NCBI GenBank assembly: GCA_963070105.1
Contig: OY718807.1
Coordinates: 1,565,001 to 1,629,000 of the forward strand
Direction of reading: 5' to 3'
DNA length: 64,000 nt
From: Litomosoides sigmodontis
Lineage: Eukaryota > Nematoda > Chromadorea > Rhabditida > Onchocercidae
Shown: piece by piece, positions 17,757-31,553 of the stretch
Layout: each line of letters opens with the position of its first letter
Position numbering within the stretch: the first letter of the stretch is position 1
The notes under the pieces: model-generated
What the model was told of the DNA's origin: nothing
The model's input: only the letters and a program-made list of their open reading frames with translations
The model's database searches: none
Program-made: the position numbers and the translations under genes

Positions 17757-19437
17757 ATTTCATTTTAAACAAATTATCCAATTAATTCGTGATATGGTAA
17801 GCTAAGATAAAGGAAGTGTGAGTGATATGATTGTGAGAGTAATAATTATTTCGATTTAATTTTATTCACTTCCTTTTCCTTTTCTCCTACTCCCTCTCCC
17901 CAAATTTGCAAAATAATATTTCCAATGCTCTTTTTTCTTCCATTATAACTTGTCTTTTTGCAATCACTGTTTCTTGTATGTTTTTGATATTAAAAATTTT
18001 CATTTATTAAAAGCAATCTTTCAATTATATACTTTTTCATTTTTGAAATATTTATTTGTTAAACGTGTAAATTATTAATTTATCATTTCGTAGCATACTT
18101 GAGGGGCAAATAAAAGTGTACAAATTTATTCTTTTTTTCCATTATCAATTCACTTTGATAGTTACTGATAACGACCGTTTATCATTTATCCTTTCTTCCC
18201 ATTTTCCGTCGCGTACAAATTCCCGCGAATACTCGGATAATATCCCATAAAGGAGAATGCGTCAAATCGAGCATAGTAATATTTGTTTGTTGTAATTTGC
18301 AAAATTAAAAAAAAAAGGAAAAAAAAACAGAATTCCGTACAATGAAAATTATTTTTCCTAATGAAGTTGTGCGTTACTTACCTCCTCTCCATTCTTTTCC
18401 CTCCTTCCTTCCCTCTCTCTACCCCTTTTTTCCCCTATTCCTTTCTTTTCACCATTTAATTATTATAAATTACGAATTTTCAATGTAAAAAAAATCAACG
18501 ATTTTCAATTTCTTTAATGAAATTAAAGTTCAAAGGCTAAATTTTGTAGAGAAGAGAATAGTGGAAGGGAAAGATTTACATTTAAAACAAATGATTACCG
18601 TAATGAAAAATGATATGATAAAATTCATCATAATATTTCCCTTCCAATTAAACTAGTTTGTCGATCCATTTAAACATACCATCATTGTTCGTACATACTG
18701 TAATTACGAATTTTTCTCTTTTTTAGAGAAAGGGAGAGAGAGAGAGAGAAAGAAAGAAAGAGGAAGGGAAAATAAGTGTTTTCTCGAATTACATACATAT
18801 ATAATATGCTTTGGAAAAGCAAAGACGAAAGAGTATTATGCGAAGTTTTTTTATTAGCTGAAGAAAAAAATGAGAAATAGAAACAATTGGCTGTTGCACG
18901 GTGAAGAGAGAGAAAGCGAGAGAGATGGAAAGGATGAAGAAAAAGAATTCACTGTAAGAGAAGCAAGTGCTTAAAAAAGTGATAACATGCCTTATAATAG
19001 AGAGAAGGAAGAGTTACAAAGGGATAGATTAGATAAGCGGAAAAGAAGAGAGGAAGAAAGAAAAGGAATCGACAGAAGAAAAAGGAGAAGATTGAAAAAA
19101 AAAGAAACGATGAAAAAGATGACTAAAAAGAATGAGAGAGAAAAAAAAATCAACGATTTTCAATTTCTGCAAAAAAAACCGTTTCATTTATTTGCTATTA
19201 CTATACAAAAAAAAAACATATATGTATATGTGTACAAATATGTAAACGATAATATTAAAACAGAGAGAGGGAGAGAGATAGAGAGAGAGAGAGAGAGAGG
19301 GATAGAAAGGGAATGAACATAGAGATATATACTATAGACTACCTCTACTACAGCTATTACCACAACTAAAAACTACTATGGCTCTGTCGACAATCATTTT
19401 TAATCTTTACTCTTTAAAAATAGCAAATTTTAGAGTG

Positions 19438-19472
<35 letters not shown>

Positions 19473-19819
19473 GGGTGGGTGTGTGTGTGTATGGTTATTA
19501 GTATGCAACTGCTATTGTTAAAAGAGGTTGCGAAAGGAAACCTAAATAGATAGATAGGTGATAGACAGGTGAATGAATGAATGGGTAAAAGGGAGATGAG
19601 AGGGAGAGAAGGAGAGAGAGAGAAAGAGAGGAGAAGGAGGAGAAGCGGTGATGTGGCACAGAGGAAGAGGAGGAAAGATGACAAGAGAGGGTTCTGCTTT
19701 CATAATATATTTCGTCAATAAAACCTATAAGCGAAAATAGAAAAAAAAATTGTTGAGCGGTTGGCACCCCACACACATCACCGCATAACCAGCCGGCCGT
19801 CTGTTTCATTTAGTTAACC

Positions 19820-19945
19820 TTCCCCCCCTCCCCTCCCCACCCCTCGCTCTTCTTACCCCCTCCCCTAGAACCTCACCCGCCCTATTCCTTTGCGCCCCCC
19901 TCCCCTCCCCCCGCACCCGCTATCCCTCCCCCGTCTCTCTCTCTC
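19820..19945. other. C-rich polypyrimidine segment
   Basis: About 125 bp of CCCCTCCCC-like sequence, extremely GC-rich and strand-asymmetric against the AT-rich background, ending in a CT dinucleotide run. Such tracts can form triplex, i-motif or G-quadruplex structures (G-runs on the minus strand). Confidence 0.7.
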
Positions 19946-22900
19946 TCTCTCTCTTTCCTTTCCTTCCTAAGCAGTTTCATTTCAACTTTTTTTCAATTTC
20001 CTTTACTCCTTTTTCACTCACGGATAGATGGATGGATGATGAGTTAGACGCTGAATTTGTGACTAAATTAGACTGACCCAACTGTCACGAGAGAGGGAGA
20101 GAGGGGAGAGAGAGAGGAAGGGAGAGGGAGAAAAAAAAAGTCCGAAGATCAAATAACAATCCCATGCCAAACATTTTCGGATTATTTATTGTTGATTTGG
20201 GACAGATAGATTGATACGTACGTACTCCTTCCAAGCGCTGAAACTATAAACCGTTAACTATTTTGAAATCTCTCTCTCTCCTACCTTACTCCTACAACGG
20301 TTATTATTATTATTATTATTAGTAGTAATAGCATTGCTGAGAGCAATATTGCCTTACCGTACCGTCCAATGCTACTACTATCAAGTACTTTCACTACTAT
20401 TTCTACCACTACTACGCCTACGCTTACGACCACTACTACTACTGTAACGTATTGTGATCTTTTATTTTATTTCATACAGTTTGAATTTACACATTCCCTT
20501 CTGTTCCTTTATATTCTTTTTTAATTTGAAACGAATTGGTTGTTTAGTATTACCTGTGACTTAATTACTGTTATTAGTATTTTCATTTTATTTTGATTAT
20601 TATTGTTATTTTTTACTATTTTTATTGCTTATCATTATTATTAATTCTGCTATTTTTGCATATTTGAAATGCTTTCTTTATTAAATGCGCAAATGATAAA
20701 AGAATATAGTAAAATATTTCTTTTTTCGTTTTCATTCAATTAAAATTTAGAATATGTCCACTTTTATTTTCAGTTATTTTCCAGTAAAAGAGGAATGAGA
20801 GAAAAAAAAAAGAGGAGAAGAAGGCGAAGAAGGAATTTTGCAATTAATTTATAATTTAAAAAAAGCAACAATTAAACAATCGTTAATGATTGATCGAATT
20901 GAATTAAAATCAACTCATTTTTTTCTTCCTTTTTTTCGTCGGTTTGTTTTCCTTTCAAGCGAAATAATTTTTTTTAGTAATTAATTGTTTTCATGCCGTT
21001 GGAATATTATTTTTGCATTTTGATATGTTACTATCATACATTTTGAAAATTTCTGAAGTACTTCAATTTTTACAGTTTAAAATTTCCTTCACATTTTCAA
21101 GCGTTTTCATTTTTTGTTTTCAATGGGTGTTTCCTATTTCGTTCGTTCTCCTCCATTCACTCTTACTCTTTTATTTTTAAATTGAATAAAATTTAGCAAA
21201 TTTTATAAAAATGTCGAAAAATATTAGCGTGTTTATGAAAGAGAACGATGGACAGAGAGAGAGAGTAAGTTGAGGGGTGAGGAGGAAGATTAAGTAGTGA
21301 TGTGGTAAATTATTTAAATGAACAAAATATGGATAAAAGTTTTACAGCATTTTGTTTAAGATTAAAGCTTATCTTATTATGAGAATAAAATTTTCCAGTT
21401 AACTAATCATTTTGTGTAATGGTATAGCCATATTTCATTTCATTTCTCTCTCTCCCTCCCTCTATCTCTCTCTGTAAGCTATAAATGAAGAAAAATAATA
21501 AAATTTTTGATTTATTGAAAGAACTAAGCATAAGAAGTAAAAAAAGTTATCTTTTTCTCACTTAGCTTTTTATCTTCTCTCTCTCTCTCTCTCTCTCCCT
21601 TCCTCTCATATATTCCTATGCTTTATTTGACCAATCGATGGCGGAAAATTTAACAATTTAGATTAATTTTTTGAAAAAAGTTTTTTTGAAAAATTAACCG
21701 AATTTTTTTCCGCTCAGTTTTCTCTCATTTCAATTGCATTTGAAAATTTCACCTCTTTCCCAATACTTTTTTATTTCAACCTTATCACTTCACTATCACT
21801 AATTGCTTTTCATTTCCATCCTATCACTGATTGTAATTTCACTTCGACAATAACAGCAGATTGCCAAGGGGTGGATGATACATATAATTTTTGCTAATAA
21901 ATTTTATTAGCTTAAAAATTTTTTTGTTAGCTAGAAATTTTCATTAATTTAAATCATTCAGTATATACTGATAATAGCAACTGCTTTAATGATTGTGTCC
22001 GTGTCTGTTTGTGTCTGTCTCTGTGTGTATATGTGTTTTCTTTTTAACTATTAAGAATAACAAGTTTAACAGCCTCACTCCCTCGTCTTCTTCAACCATG
22101 AAAAAAAAACAAATAAAAATTAAAAAAGGAAACAACAAAATGAAAATGAAAGAAACAGGGAGAACGAGACAGAGAGAGGAATTCGAGGGAAAGGGAGAAA
22201 AAAAAACGAAAAGAAAACACGATGTTACAAAACTTTTGAATGTTTTTTTTGCGAAATAAATTAAAACAATTCCGATAAATTTCATTGGAGCATGAATACC
22301 GCCAGTGCTCTAACATATCTTTGAATTTACTCATTTGCATTTATAGATAGATAGATAGTTTTTGATTTTCGATAATATCAATTATTTGTTAAAATCAATT
22401 TTGATAAAATAAAAATGTCAATATTTGTATAATTATTGATATGCTAGGTATTTGCAAGTAAGAATGAATTTAGGAAAGTAAGAAGAATAGAAAACAGAAG
22501 CTCTTTGAAATGACAAAAGCGCCTTTTTTTGAAAAAAAAAATTGGAAAATATGCTTGTCTTGTTTTCTTTTTAATTCATCAAATATCTTTGTGATGTATT
22601 TCAAATCAAAATATATGTTCTATACGTGTTCATGTGTGTGTACATGTGCATGTGTATGTGTGGGTATATTAATTTCATTTAATTCATTTCATCGATTTGA
22701 ATGATTCAAGAATTTTTTGCCGAAACAATAACAAATAATGATATTTAACAGCATTTCTGTTTTTTTTTCTGTCAAATTGACACATTTCTAAAATATTTGA
22801 TTTCATCTTTTACAGTCAGCCTTCTTTCTCGTTTAGCAAGGAGAGAGAGAGAGAGAGAGATTTACGAAGTAAGATAAAATAGTAAGGAGGTAATTGAGTT

Positions 22901-23341
22901 GGATGCAAAATGAATTAATTATTAAAGGAAAGGAAGCAATGAAACAAATATGACAAGCATATTATTATTGTAAAAAATATAATTTAAAAAATGCTTTTTT
23001 CTCTCTCTGTTTTCTTCATTCGATTGAATAGAATTTTTGGAAACGTTGAGTTGTAACGCATCATCATTGTGTTATTTTGCAAATTTGTTGAAATATTAAA
23101 ATGCTATCGAAGTATTGTAGTAGTTGATGATTGGATTTGATGTTCAGAGATTAGCGGTTCTCGTCATTTCGCACTAGTTCATTAGGCTTTCACATTTGTT
23201 GCAACACCCTTGGTAAACTGTTAGAAGGGAGATATGAAAGCGAAGAACGATGATTGTTACATCCGATCGTTTAAGCTAAAATGTGACAAGTTTAAAAACC
23301 ATCGTGAGAAAAAGCTTCATCGGAGGAATAGCCAATCTATG

Positions 23342-23344
<3 letters not shown>

Positions 23345-23404
<60 letters not shown>
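23345..23404. repeat. (CA)n microsatellite
   Basis: About 30 CA units with a single CG interruption. Confidence 0.93.
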
Positions 23405-23461
23405 TCGTTTTCTTTTTGAACATCCCGAAATTAAAGAGCGGTTTTTTTTTTTGCAGTAGCA

Positions 23462-23725
23462 TATTTTATCCCATTGTTATCATCGTTTACCATCTTGCAC
23501 TTTACCATTATCATCGTTATCACAATCATTATTGTGTTATCATTTACGGATGAGTGTTGTTGTTCACCCTCAATTTCATCAGTTAATTGCTATCTAATGG
23601 ATATTGTTGAAGATGAGCTGATGACTCACACCTATTTCAAGTTTCCACTTCGTGTTCATCACTATCATCATTATCACTGTCACCGCCATCGTCGTTATCG
23701 TTATCATCAGTTATCGATGAATAAA
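23462..23725. promoter_or_regulatory. TTATC-rich stretch, possible GATA site cluster
   Basis: About nine TTATC words occur within 260 bp, mixed with CATCAT repeats. They may simply be a degenerate CATTAT/CATCGT microsatellite. No adjacent gene is visible. Confidence 0.2.
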
Positions 23726-23844
23726 TGTATTCATCAATTTATGCCTTCTTATCAACCAAATGGAGAAATATGAAATTTGTATTTGGAATGACATCTAGCC
23801 AAAAGCCTAGGAGTAACATCAATCAAGGCCTAGCGAAATTTCTT

Positions 23845-23989
23845 GGCACACACTCGCACATACAGACACACGCGCACACACACGCACACACACACGCGCA
23901 CACGCACGCATACATTACACATATATACATATATTTTATACTTCCGACAGATTGATTCCTCATATGTTGCCGACGAAGTGATGTATGTA

Positions 23990-24025
<36 letters not shown>

Positions 24026-24030
24026 TGTGT
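23845..24030. repeat. CA tract followed by GT tract
   Basis: A CA/CG-rich tract (about 23850-23915) is followed about 75 bp later by a GT tract (about 23985-24030). Being complementary, the two could pair into a long imperfect hairpin if transcribed. Confidence 0.8.
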
Positions 24031-24650
24031 GTATGTGCCTGTCTGTGCCTACATGGCCTAGAAGTTTCAATATGTCACCAACTGTCGCTTATGTCTGCAT
24101 CTATTCCTCTCTTCCATTCTCTGTCACATCACCTGCCTCTTTTTTCCGCTATTCAACTTCATTTTCTAGTACCAGAGAAAAGTGTATTTTCGTCCTTTTT
24201 TTCTCTCTGCTTATTTGTTTTTTGAAGTATTGTTTTACCCTTTTGCCTCTCTCTCTCTCTCTCTCCCTCTCCAACACAATTTTAACTTGGATGTTAAACC
24301 AGTTTCCGTCTAATTCTTCTTAATTCTTTCTCACTTCTCTCTTCCTGTCTTTCAATTTTGCATTTAAAAATTTATTTTCTGTATAAATTATTGTTCCTTC
24401 TTTTCTTACACTTTCATACTTTTCTACTATCATATATTCGTATATTAAATGCATTGCCGCAATCCATTCTTTTCCTTTTCTCTCTCTTTCTCTCTCTCTC
24501 TCTCTCCTTTCATTAGCCATTGTAATAATTATTTTGCAGTCTTTTTTACATCATTCCCAGTTTCGTTTAATAATAATGTTGAAGAAACATCCCCGAATGT
24601 GGCAACAACTATAGCCATACGCTGCCGATGCATTTCCTTTCATCGTCTTA

Positions 24651-24685
<35 letters not shown>

Positions 24686-25038
24686 ATCTTCCTCTCATTT
24701 TCCTCTTTTAGGATGAGAAAGTGTGCGTACCGTGTTCAACTCTTTCCCAGTATCCTACTTATCCTGTATTTCCCTCAGATCTCTTCTTTTCCTACCATTT
24801 CACCTCATTTTTTCCACCTTCTCTCTCTCTCTCTCTCTTTCGCCCTCTTTTACTTCCTTTTTCTTCATATTTTTTCCTGCATCTTTCATTAAAATGTTTT
24901 ATAAGTAAATTTCAGTTTAGGAAAAAAAATTTTTTTTTATTCCTAAGAAAATAAGAAGACCGATAGCAGTAGTAATAGTTTTAGTAAACGAAATGAAGAA
25001 AAAAATTGTTTTTTTTGTTCAAATTTATAAATATTCAA

Positions 25039-25231
25039 TAATATATTATTGAATGTTAATTTACGAAATTACTCAGGTAAAGGTCGAGAAATGAAATTTT
25101 TCATTTTCTAAAGCTTATACCTTTTTACTAATTTTGCTCATTCATCATTCTTCTTCATTCCTACCTACCACCTACCCTGCCTACCTACCTACCTACCTAC
25201 CTACCTACACTGTCACATATTCCTTTCTAAT
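25039..25231 (+). repeat. Duplicated segment, copy 1 (7 CTAC units)
   Basis: From TAATATATTATTGAATG to CCTTTCTAAT this segment is nearly identical to 29334-29662. It contains GAAATTACTCAGGTAAAGG, CTAAAGCTTATACC and a CTAC array of 7 units at 25181-25208. A visible difference is TTTACG here versus TTTCCG in copy 2. Homology stops abruptly at both ends. Confidence 0.9.
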
Positions 25232-25483
25232 GCGATTGTTTTATTTTGAAATTCATAACCTTCTCACTTCTCCTTCTTTCTCTCTCTCTCTCTCTGTGGT
25301 TCCCCTCCTACTTCCCCTTTTGTGTTTTTCTATGCAACTGATTATTTTGTGGAGAAAAAAATTTTTTTCCTTTTATTGTTCTAGTTCTACTTGCTGCCTA
25401 TTTCCTTCTTTCTAGTCTTCTTCTACTCCTATGAAATTATCAGTTATCACACACGCACGCACACGCACTGATAGGAACTAGGA

Positions 25484-25555
25484 GCACTAGTAGTAGTAGA
25501 GGTAGAGGTAGAGGTAGAGGTAGGGGTAGAGGTAGAGGTAGAGGTAGGTAGGGGT
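25484..25555. repeat. GGTAGA minisatellite
   Basis: An array of GGTAGA/GGTAGG hexamers preceded by TAG triplets, about 11 units. Confidence 0.9.
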
Positions 25556-26440
25556 GATGGAGAAGGGAGGAATTGATAACGAATTCACTGATCGCTCTTC
25601 TTTTTTCAGATCATTCCATCCATCATTGACATCTTTCGACATATGCTACTCTTACTTACAACCTCGTGGCTTACACATATCCGTTGGGATAATTGCTAAT
25701 ACACGGCATTTCTCTCTCTCTCACCCTCTCTCTCTCTCCCTCTCTCTATCACTCCCTAGTCAATAGAATGTGATGAATAATAGTTGCGAGAAACAAAATG
25801 AAATATGAAAGAAGGAATAATTTATTTTGCAAAAATGAAATTTAATTTTATTTTTGCAAGCAATATTTTCAGTAATTTAATTTTATACATCTGTCCTATC
25901 CTATTCAATCCTATCTCTCTGCCACCTACCTTTATTGCTATTTGTGAAAGAACAAGAATGTAAGTATATATTAGAGGAAAATAGGTGAAATTTTTTTTTC
26001 ACAGGAAAAAAAACATTTAAACCTCTCCTCCACTCTTTCCTAATTTGGTTTTTTTTTTCAAGAATTATAATTGAAATTTATCACTGTTTTTTCTCTTCCA
26101 TTTTTTTCTACTTCATATTTCTAAGCATTTTTTTCCATTAATTTTCATCACTACTACTTTCATGCATCCACTTCTCTACCTCTCTGTTTTTCATCTTTTC
26201 ACTCCCTCCTCCTCTTCTCATTTCTTCCATTTGTAAGTCATAAAAAATTTCATATCTGTTTAATTATGGAATAAGAGGATGGAATTTCGAACAGTGAATT
26301 GCAATTTGAAAAGCTTCCAATGAGGAAATAAAATCACAAACAGAGCGATCGACCAACCATCTGGTAAAATTCACTGAGTGACGCAAAAGTGATCGTTGAA
26401 GCTCGTTGGGGTTAGTAGTTTATCATCTTTGATCAGCAAT

Positions 26441-26511
26441 CGACCCCCTTCCACCGTCTGACCCCGACGACCCAATGACCTCGACGACCCCGACGGCGAC
26501 CATTCTTTGCC
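26441..26511. other. Short CpG-rich island with imperfect repeats
   Basis: About 70 bp rich in CGACCCCGACGACC-like words. Two related units (GACCCCGACGACCC and GACCTCGACGACCC) sit side by side. The composition contrasts sharply with the AT-rich surroundings. On the minus strand the frame reads Arg/Gly/Val-rich, but there is no splice context. Confidence 0.5.
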
Positions 26512-26974
26512 ATACACAGATTGATAGTAAAAACATATTTACCAATTGAAGCATTTTGAGGTTGAAAAAAAAAAGGAGAAAACATATTTACATTAGCACG
26601 GAAGAAACGAACCGGAAAAACAAGCATATTTTATTTTTGCAATTTTTGAAAAAATGAAATTTTCTTCTTCCATTTAGATTTTCGAATGCAACGAAAAAGA
26701 TAAATAGGCATATTTGTTTACATTTAAATGAAAAATTATGAATTTAGATTTTGAAATTAACAACTATACATTCACATTTCAACTAACGAAAAATATAACA
26801 AACATGTTTACACTTGAATAAACAACGATATTTTTTTGCTGAAACATTTAAAAAAAACGACGCAAAAAACGTTTATGGAGAAAAGCAAAATTAAAAATTT
26901 GTTTTCATTTTAAAGTAATAGAAAGTGAAAAAAAATTCTTTCAAAAGACTTCTTTTCTTTTATTATTTTGCTAT

Positions 26975-27110
26975 AATGTATTATGATAATAATTAATTAT
27001 GATAATAATTAATAATGTATTAGTAAATTTTTTTAATTATGATAATAATTAATAATGTATTTTATGATAATAATTAATAATGTATTATGATAATAATTAA
27101 TAATGAAATT
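26975..27110. repeat. AT-rich tandem repeat
   Basis: Four to five copies of a unit containing ATGATAATAATTAATAATG, separated by short variable spacers. Confidence 0.8.
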
Positions 27111-29333
27111 GATTACTTTGAACAAATGAAACAAATGAAATGAATAAAAAAAAGTTTTTTCTTCGCTTCCAATCGATTTCATTTTTTTTGAAATGCTTTT
27201 TCGTGTGATTTTTGAAATGAAATTCAATTCTTATGGTATTATGAGATAGATAGGCATCGTAACAGTGAAAGAGAAAAAAAAAAGAAAAATTTGTTTATGT
27301 TGAACATTTTTTTGACAAAAAAAAGGAAAAAGAAATTGTCAGCGCTTCATCATTTTGTACTTTTTGAAATGTAAGCAGATTATAGCTAACAAGAGATAAA
27401 TAAGTTAGCTAATTTTCGTTTGTGTAATAAAAACAAAGGAAACTGTTTAAAAAAAAGTTTGAAAAATAAATGAAATGAAATGTTTTGCAATTATTCAATT
27501 AATTCCATTAGTTAAATCTGTTCATTTTTGTTGCTTTAAGTAAATTTCAATAACGCAAGAAAAGAAAGCAAACCACACAGTTTCAATTTTCGAAAGAATT
27601 GAAAAATTACAAAATATTTATCACAAAAGATTAGCAACATTTTGATATATTTAAAATAATTATGGAAAAAATAGTCGCAACTAATTTTTCCTTTCATTCT
27701 TTTCCTTTTTTTTTCTCTTCTCCTGCCATCCAAGATACATTATTGAAATTAGCATATGTGTGGGTGTGTGTGTGTGTGTGTGCGTGTGTGTGTGTGTCGT
27801 GAAAAATTTAGTTTTATGATTGATCAAGTCATCAATCAAATTGGAGGAATTTATCAATTTTCAATTTGCTTATTTTCCGCTTTTCCGCTCCCCCCCTTCC
27901 CTCCCCTCCCCTTCCGTCCTTATCAGATATGGCCTATCAGAGACAATGCATGTTACGTTGATACTACTAGTTCATTGATTGAGATGGAGAAAAGTTTAAA
28001 ATGTAAAATTAAATTTAGCTTATGTTTTTTTTTTCTAGTAGCTGAAAAAAAATGAAATCCATAGATGTTAAGGGTTTTTATCAATATCATTTGTGTGTGA
28101 ATAAATAATTTTGTTATTTAATCATTGATTGATTAGATACTGTGATAAGCACATAGTTGTCATCTGCGCTGTTGTCGTTCTTTTTTTTTTTTTTATTTCT
28201 TTCCTTCCATTTTCTCATCTCTCTTTTCCGCTTTCTTCTCCTTCTCATTTCTCTTTTTATTTTTAATTTTTTATTTTGCAAACGTTTGAAATGTTTTCGC
28301 GTCTTTCACTTTTTTTTTTCCTTTTCGAAACGCAATTGAAGTTGAAACCAAATATTTTCAATCATACATCATTAAAAAAAAAAGAAGGGAAGGAAGGAAA
28401 AAGTTTAAAGAGAAAGAAGGAAAGAAAGAAAGGAGGAAAAGAAAAGAAAAGAAAAGAAAAGAATGAAATCGATCATCGATGGACATTTTTAGAAAGAGAA
28501 ACAACAAACAAAATATTTTCCCTTTTTTTTTCTTTGTAAATTATTATTTAAAAAATGTTCACTTTTTTTTCAAAACTTATTTTTTCTTTTTAATTGTTTA
28601 AATTTGCTTCATTTTTATTGCCTTCTTATTTTCTTCATGTTTTTTGAATTTTCATTTTTTTTTTGCTTTGCTTTGTTTAGTTATTGTTAGAACAAAATTT
28701 GAATATTTATCAAATTTTCAAAATAGAAAGTAGTGGTAATTGCTCTTATTTAATGAATAATAACATTTATTTGGCTTAAAAAGATGAGAGGATGTATTTA
28801 AGTGTTGTGAGACAGACTTGTTTTGTTTAGTAATTTCAGAATAGTCTGATTTAAAAGTGCTACTAATATTTGCTTGCTTAATTTCATTCTAATTTTGTTT
28901 CCTTCTTTCATATTGTAAATGAGGTGAGTCTCTATCTAGTAATTTCCTGTTTTAGTTTTGCAAGAAAAAAAATACCCCAAGTGCTTTTGTTTATAATTTA
29001 CTTTTTTTTTATATAATTGAAGTTGTTAAGCAATTATTTGGTATACAACTAAATTATAAATAATACAACTGTGTAGATTTAATTTATGCAAACGAATTCA
29101 TTTAACAAAAGTTGAATTACTGAAAAACAAAATGCATTGTAACATTTGCTAAAATTTATGTATAGAATTTTGAAATATCTTCAATAGAATGTTAGGAAAA
29201 TATTTTTTGGCTGAAATTCTTGCCATACGTCGCAAATGATTTATTTATTGTTTATACATTATCATTATTATTTAAATTATTACTCATTGTTATCATTTAA
29301 TTATTATTATTACTAATTGGTATTATTGAATGT

Positions 29334-29662
29334 TAATATATTATTGAATGTTAATTTCCGAAATTACTCAGGTAAAGGTCGAGAAATGAAATTTTTCATT
29401 TTCTAAAGCTTATACCTTTTTACTAATTTTGCTCATTCATCATTCTTCTTCATTCCTACCTACCACCTACCCTGCCTACCTACCTACCTACCTACCTACC
29501 TACCTACCTACCTACCTACCTACCTACCTACCTACCTACCTACCTACCTACCTACCTACCTACCTACCTACCTACCTACCTACCTACCTACCTACCTACC
29601 TACCTACCTACCTACCTACCTACCTACCTACCTACCTACACTGTCACATATTCCTTTCTAAT
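29334..29662 (+). repeat. Duplicated segment, copy 2 (41 CTAC units)
   Basis: The same unit as 25039-25231, about 4.3 kb downstream in direct orientation. Here the CTAC array (29476-29639) has 41 units instead of 7, while the single-copy flanks are almost unchanged. An extra ATTATTGAATGTTAAT-like word precedes the copy. Confidence 0.9.
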
Positions 29663-30712
29663 TTTTTTGCTTGCAATTTCTTAAATTTTAATATTCTTTT
29701 AAGCTGTTTCGTAAGAATATATTGGGTTGTGGCCATAATTGATGAATAATAATTTCTTTTATGTAAATTACTTAACAACTATTTTTTAATACTTTTCTCA
29801 GTTACTCTTTAATACTTTCCCACTGTGTCGTCGTAAGAATTACTTTCTAATATTTTTCCAACGTTGAAAATTTCCTTTCATTTTTTTCCAACTAAAATTT
29901 TCCCGCAATTTTAGATTGATTTGCATCCATTTTTGCATTCACTAATGAAGCAGATTGGAATGCACGTTTCAATGATAAATAAAGATCAGTGTTTTAAATT
30001 TAGACTTTATCATTTGAAATATTTCATCTAACTGTGATCAATGGATCTGTTTGTTAATCAAGAAATTATCAGAGGCGAATAATGATTTATTAATCAATTA
30101 TTGCAATCAATTTGTATAATTTTCCCTCAAAATTTGTTTTCTTTTTTTTTCTTCTCTTTATCGTTTCGTTCATCTTTTTTATCGCTTCTCTTATCACTCT
30201 TTATCACTCTCTTCTCATTTGTTTTTGTCTTGGAAAATTTGTATATTTTTCAAGCGATAAAATTGATCGTCAATTATTTCAACGTCTATTTCTGCTTGTT
30301 ATTTGATATATTTATACATATCTTTCATCAATTGTGAACAGTTTAACAAATGCAACGATCAATTATTTATTTGTTTTGTTGGAATTTATATAAGCATTTT
30401 TAGCAAAATAATTTCATAATTTATCGGAGAGTTTACGAAAAAAAAAAAAGAGGTGAAATAATTTAATCGTTTCAATTGATGGAAAAAAGAGAAGGTTGCT
30501 ATGTGAAGTGGAAAATCATTCTTTTAGGCTAACTATTATTCAAATCTAGCATTTTTCAAAAATTGGCAAATTCTATCGTTTCTAACAACTCAGTTCTCGT
30601 TTTAATCCAAATTTCACTGTTTGGATTAAAACCTCCATACAGTGGAAGGGACAAATTTATCATTCCCTTCCTCGTTTTCTTATTACTCCTTCTGAGAACA
30701 ACAAATTATTAT
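29663..30712. other. Gene-free AT-rich spacer
   Basis: Nothing recognisable apart from scattered poly-T/C tracts and isolated GATAA words. Confidence 0.5.
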
Positions 30713-31215
<503 letters not shown>

Positions 31216-31514
31216 TTTATGATTACTTATTATCATTTATTTTGCTATTGTTCTTGTAATTATCTTATTATAATTTGACAGTAATAAAATAATGCTAATA
31301 TTAGTCGTTATTTCTCCTTTCAGTTAAATATTTGAAGCTAACTAGTCATTAAAATCTCAGTGCAAGAAATGCTTTTGAGTTTAGAAGGAGGAAATTTGAA
31401 TTAATTATTGACATACATGACACTTATTTAATTAAATTTATTTACACTTTCATATTTGCGCACTTTCTCATCCATCGATTAAAGCTATTTATTTATTCCC
31501 TCAGCAGTTTATCC

Positions 31515-31553
<39 letters not shown>

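Larger units (their letters stand above)
15754..25038. other. Gene-free AT-rich region with scattered simple repeats
   Basis: No multi-exon model could be supported. Short tracts of GA, CT, GT and CA are common, for example at 18729-18765, 19441-19490 and 22840-22860. A less AT-rich segment at about 15890-15945 (rich in CGATC words) and another at about 16260-16385 stand out from the background but show no coding signal. One small ORF is listed separately. Confidence 0.5.
25556..29333. other. Gene-free AT-rich region
   Basis: No exon chain is supported. It contains poly-pyrimidine and poly-A-rich tracts, a GC-rich island at 26441-26511 and an AT-rich tandem repeat at about 26975-27110, both listed separately. 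Confidence 0.5.

Noticed and set aside
29429..29749. 106-codon frame with a LPTY repeat
   Set aside because: It reads through the CTAC array. The shared N-terminal residues with 25134-25415 come from the DNA duplication, not from a conserved protein.
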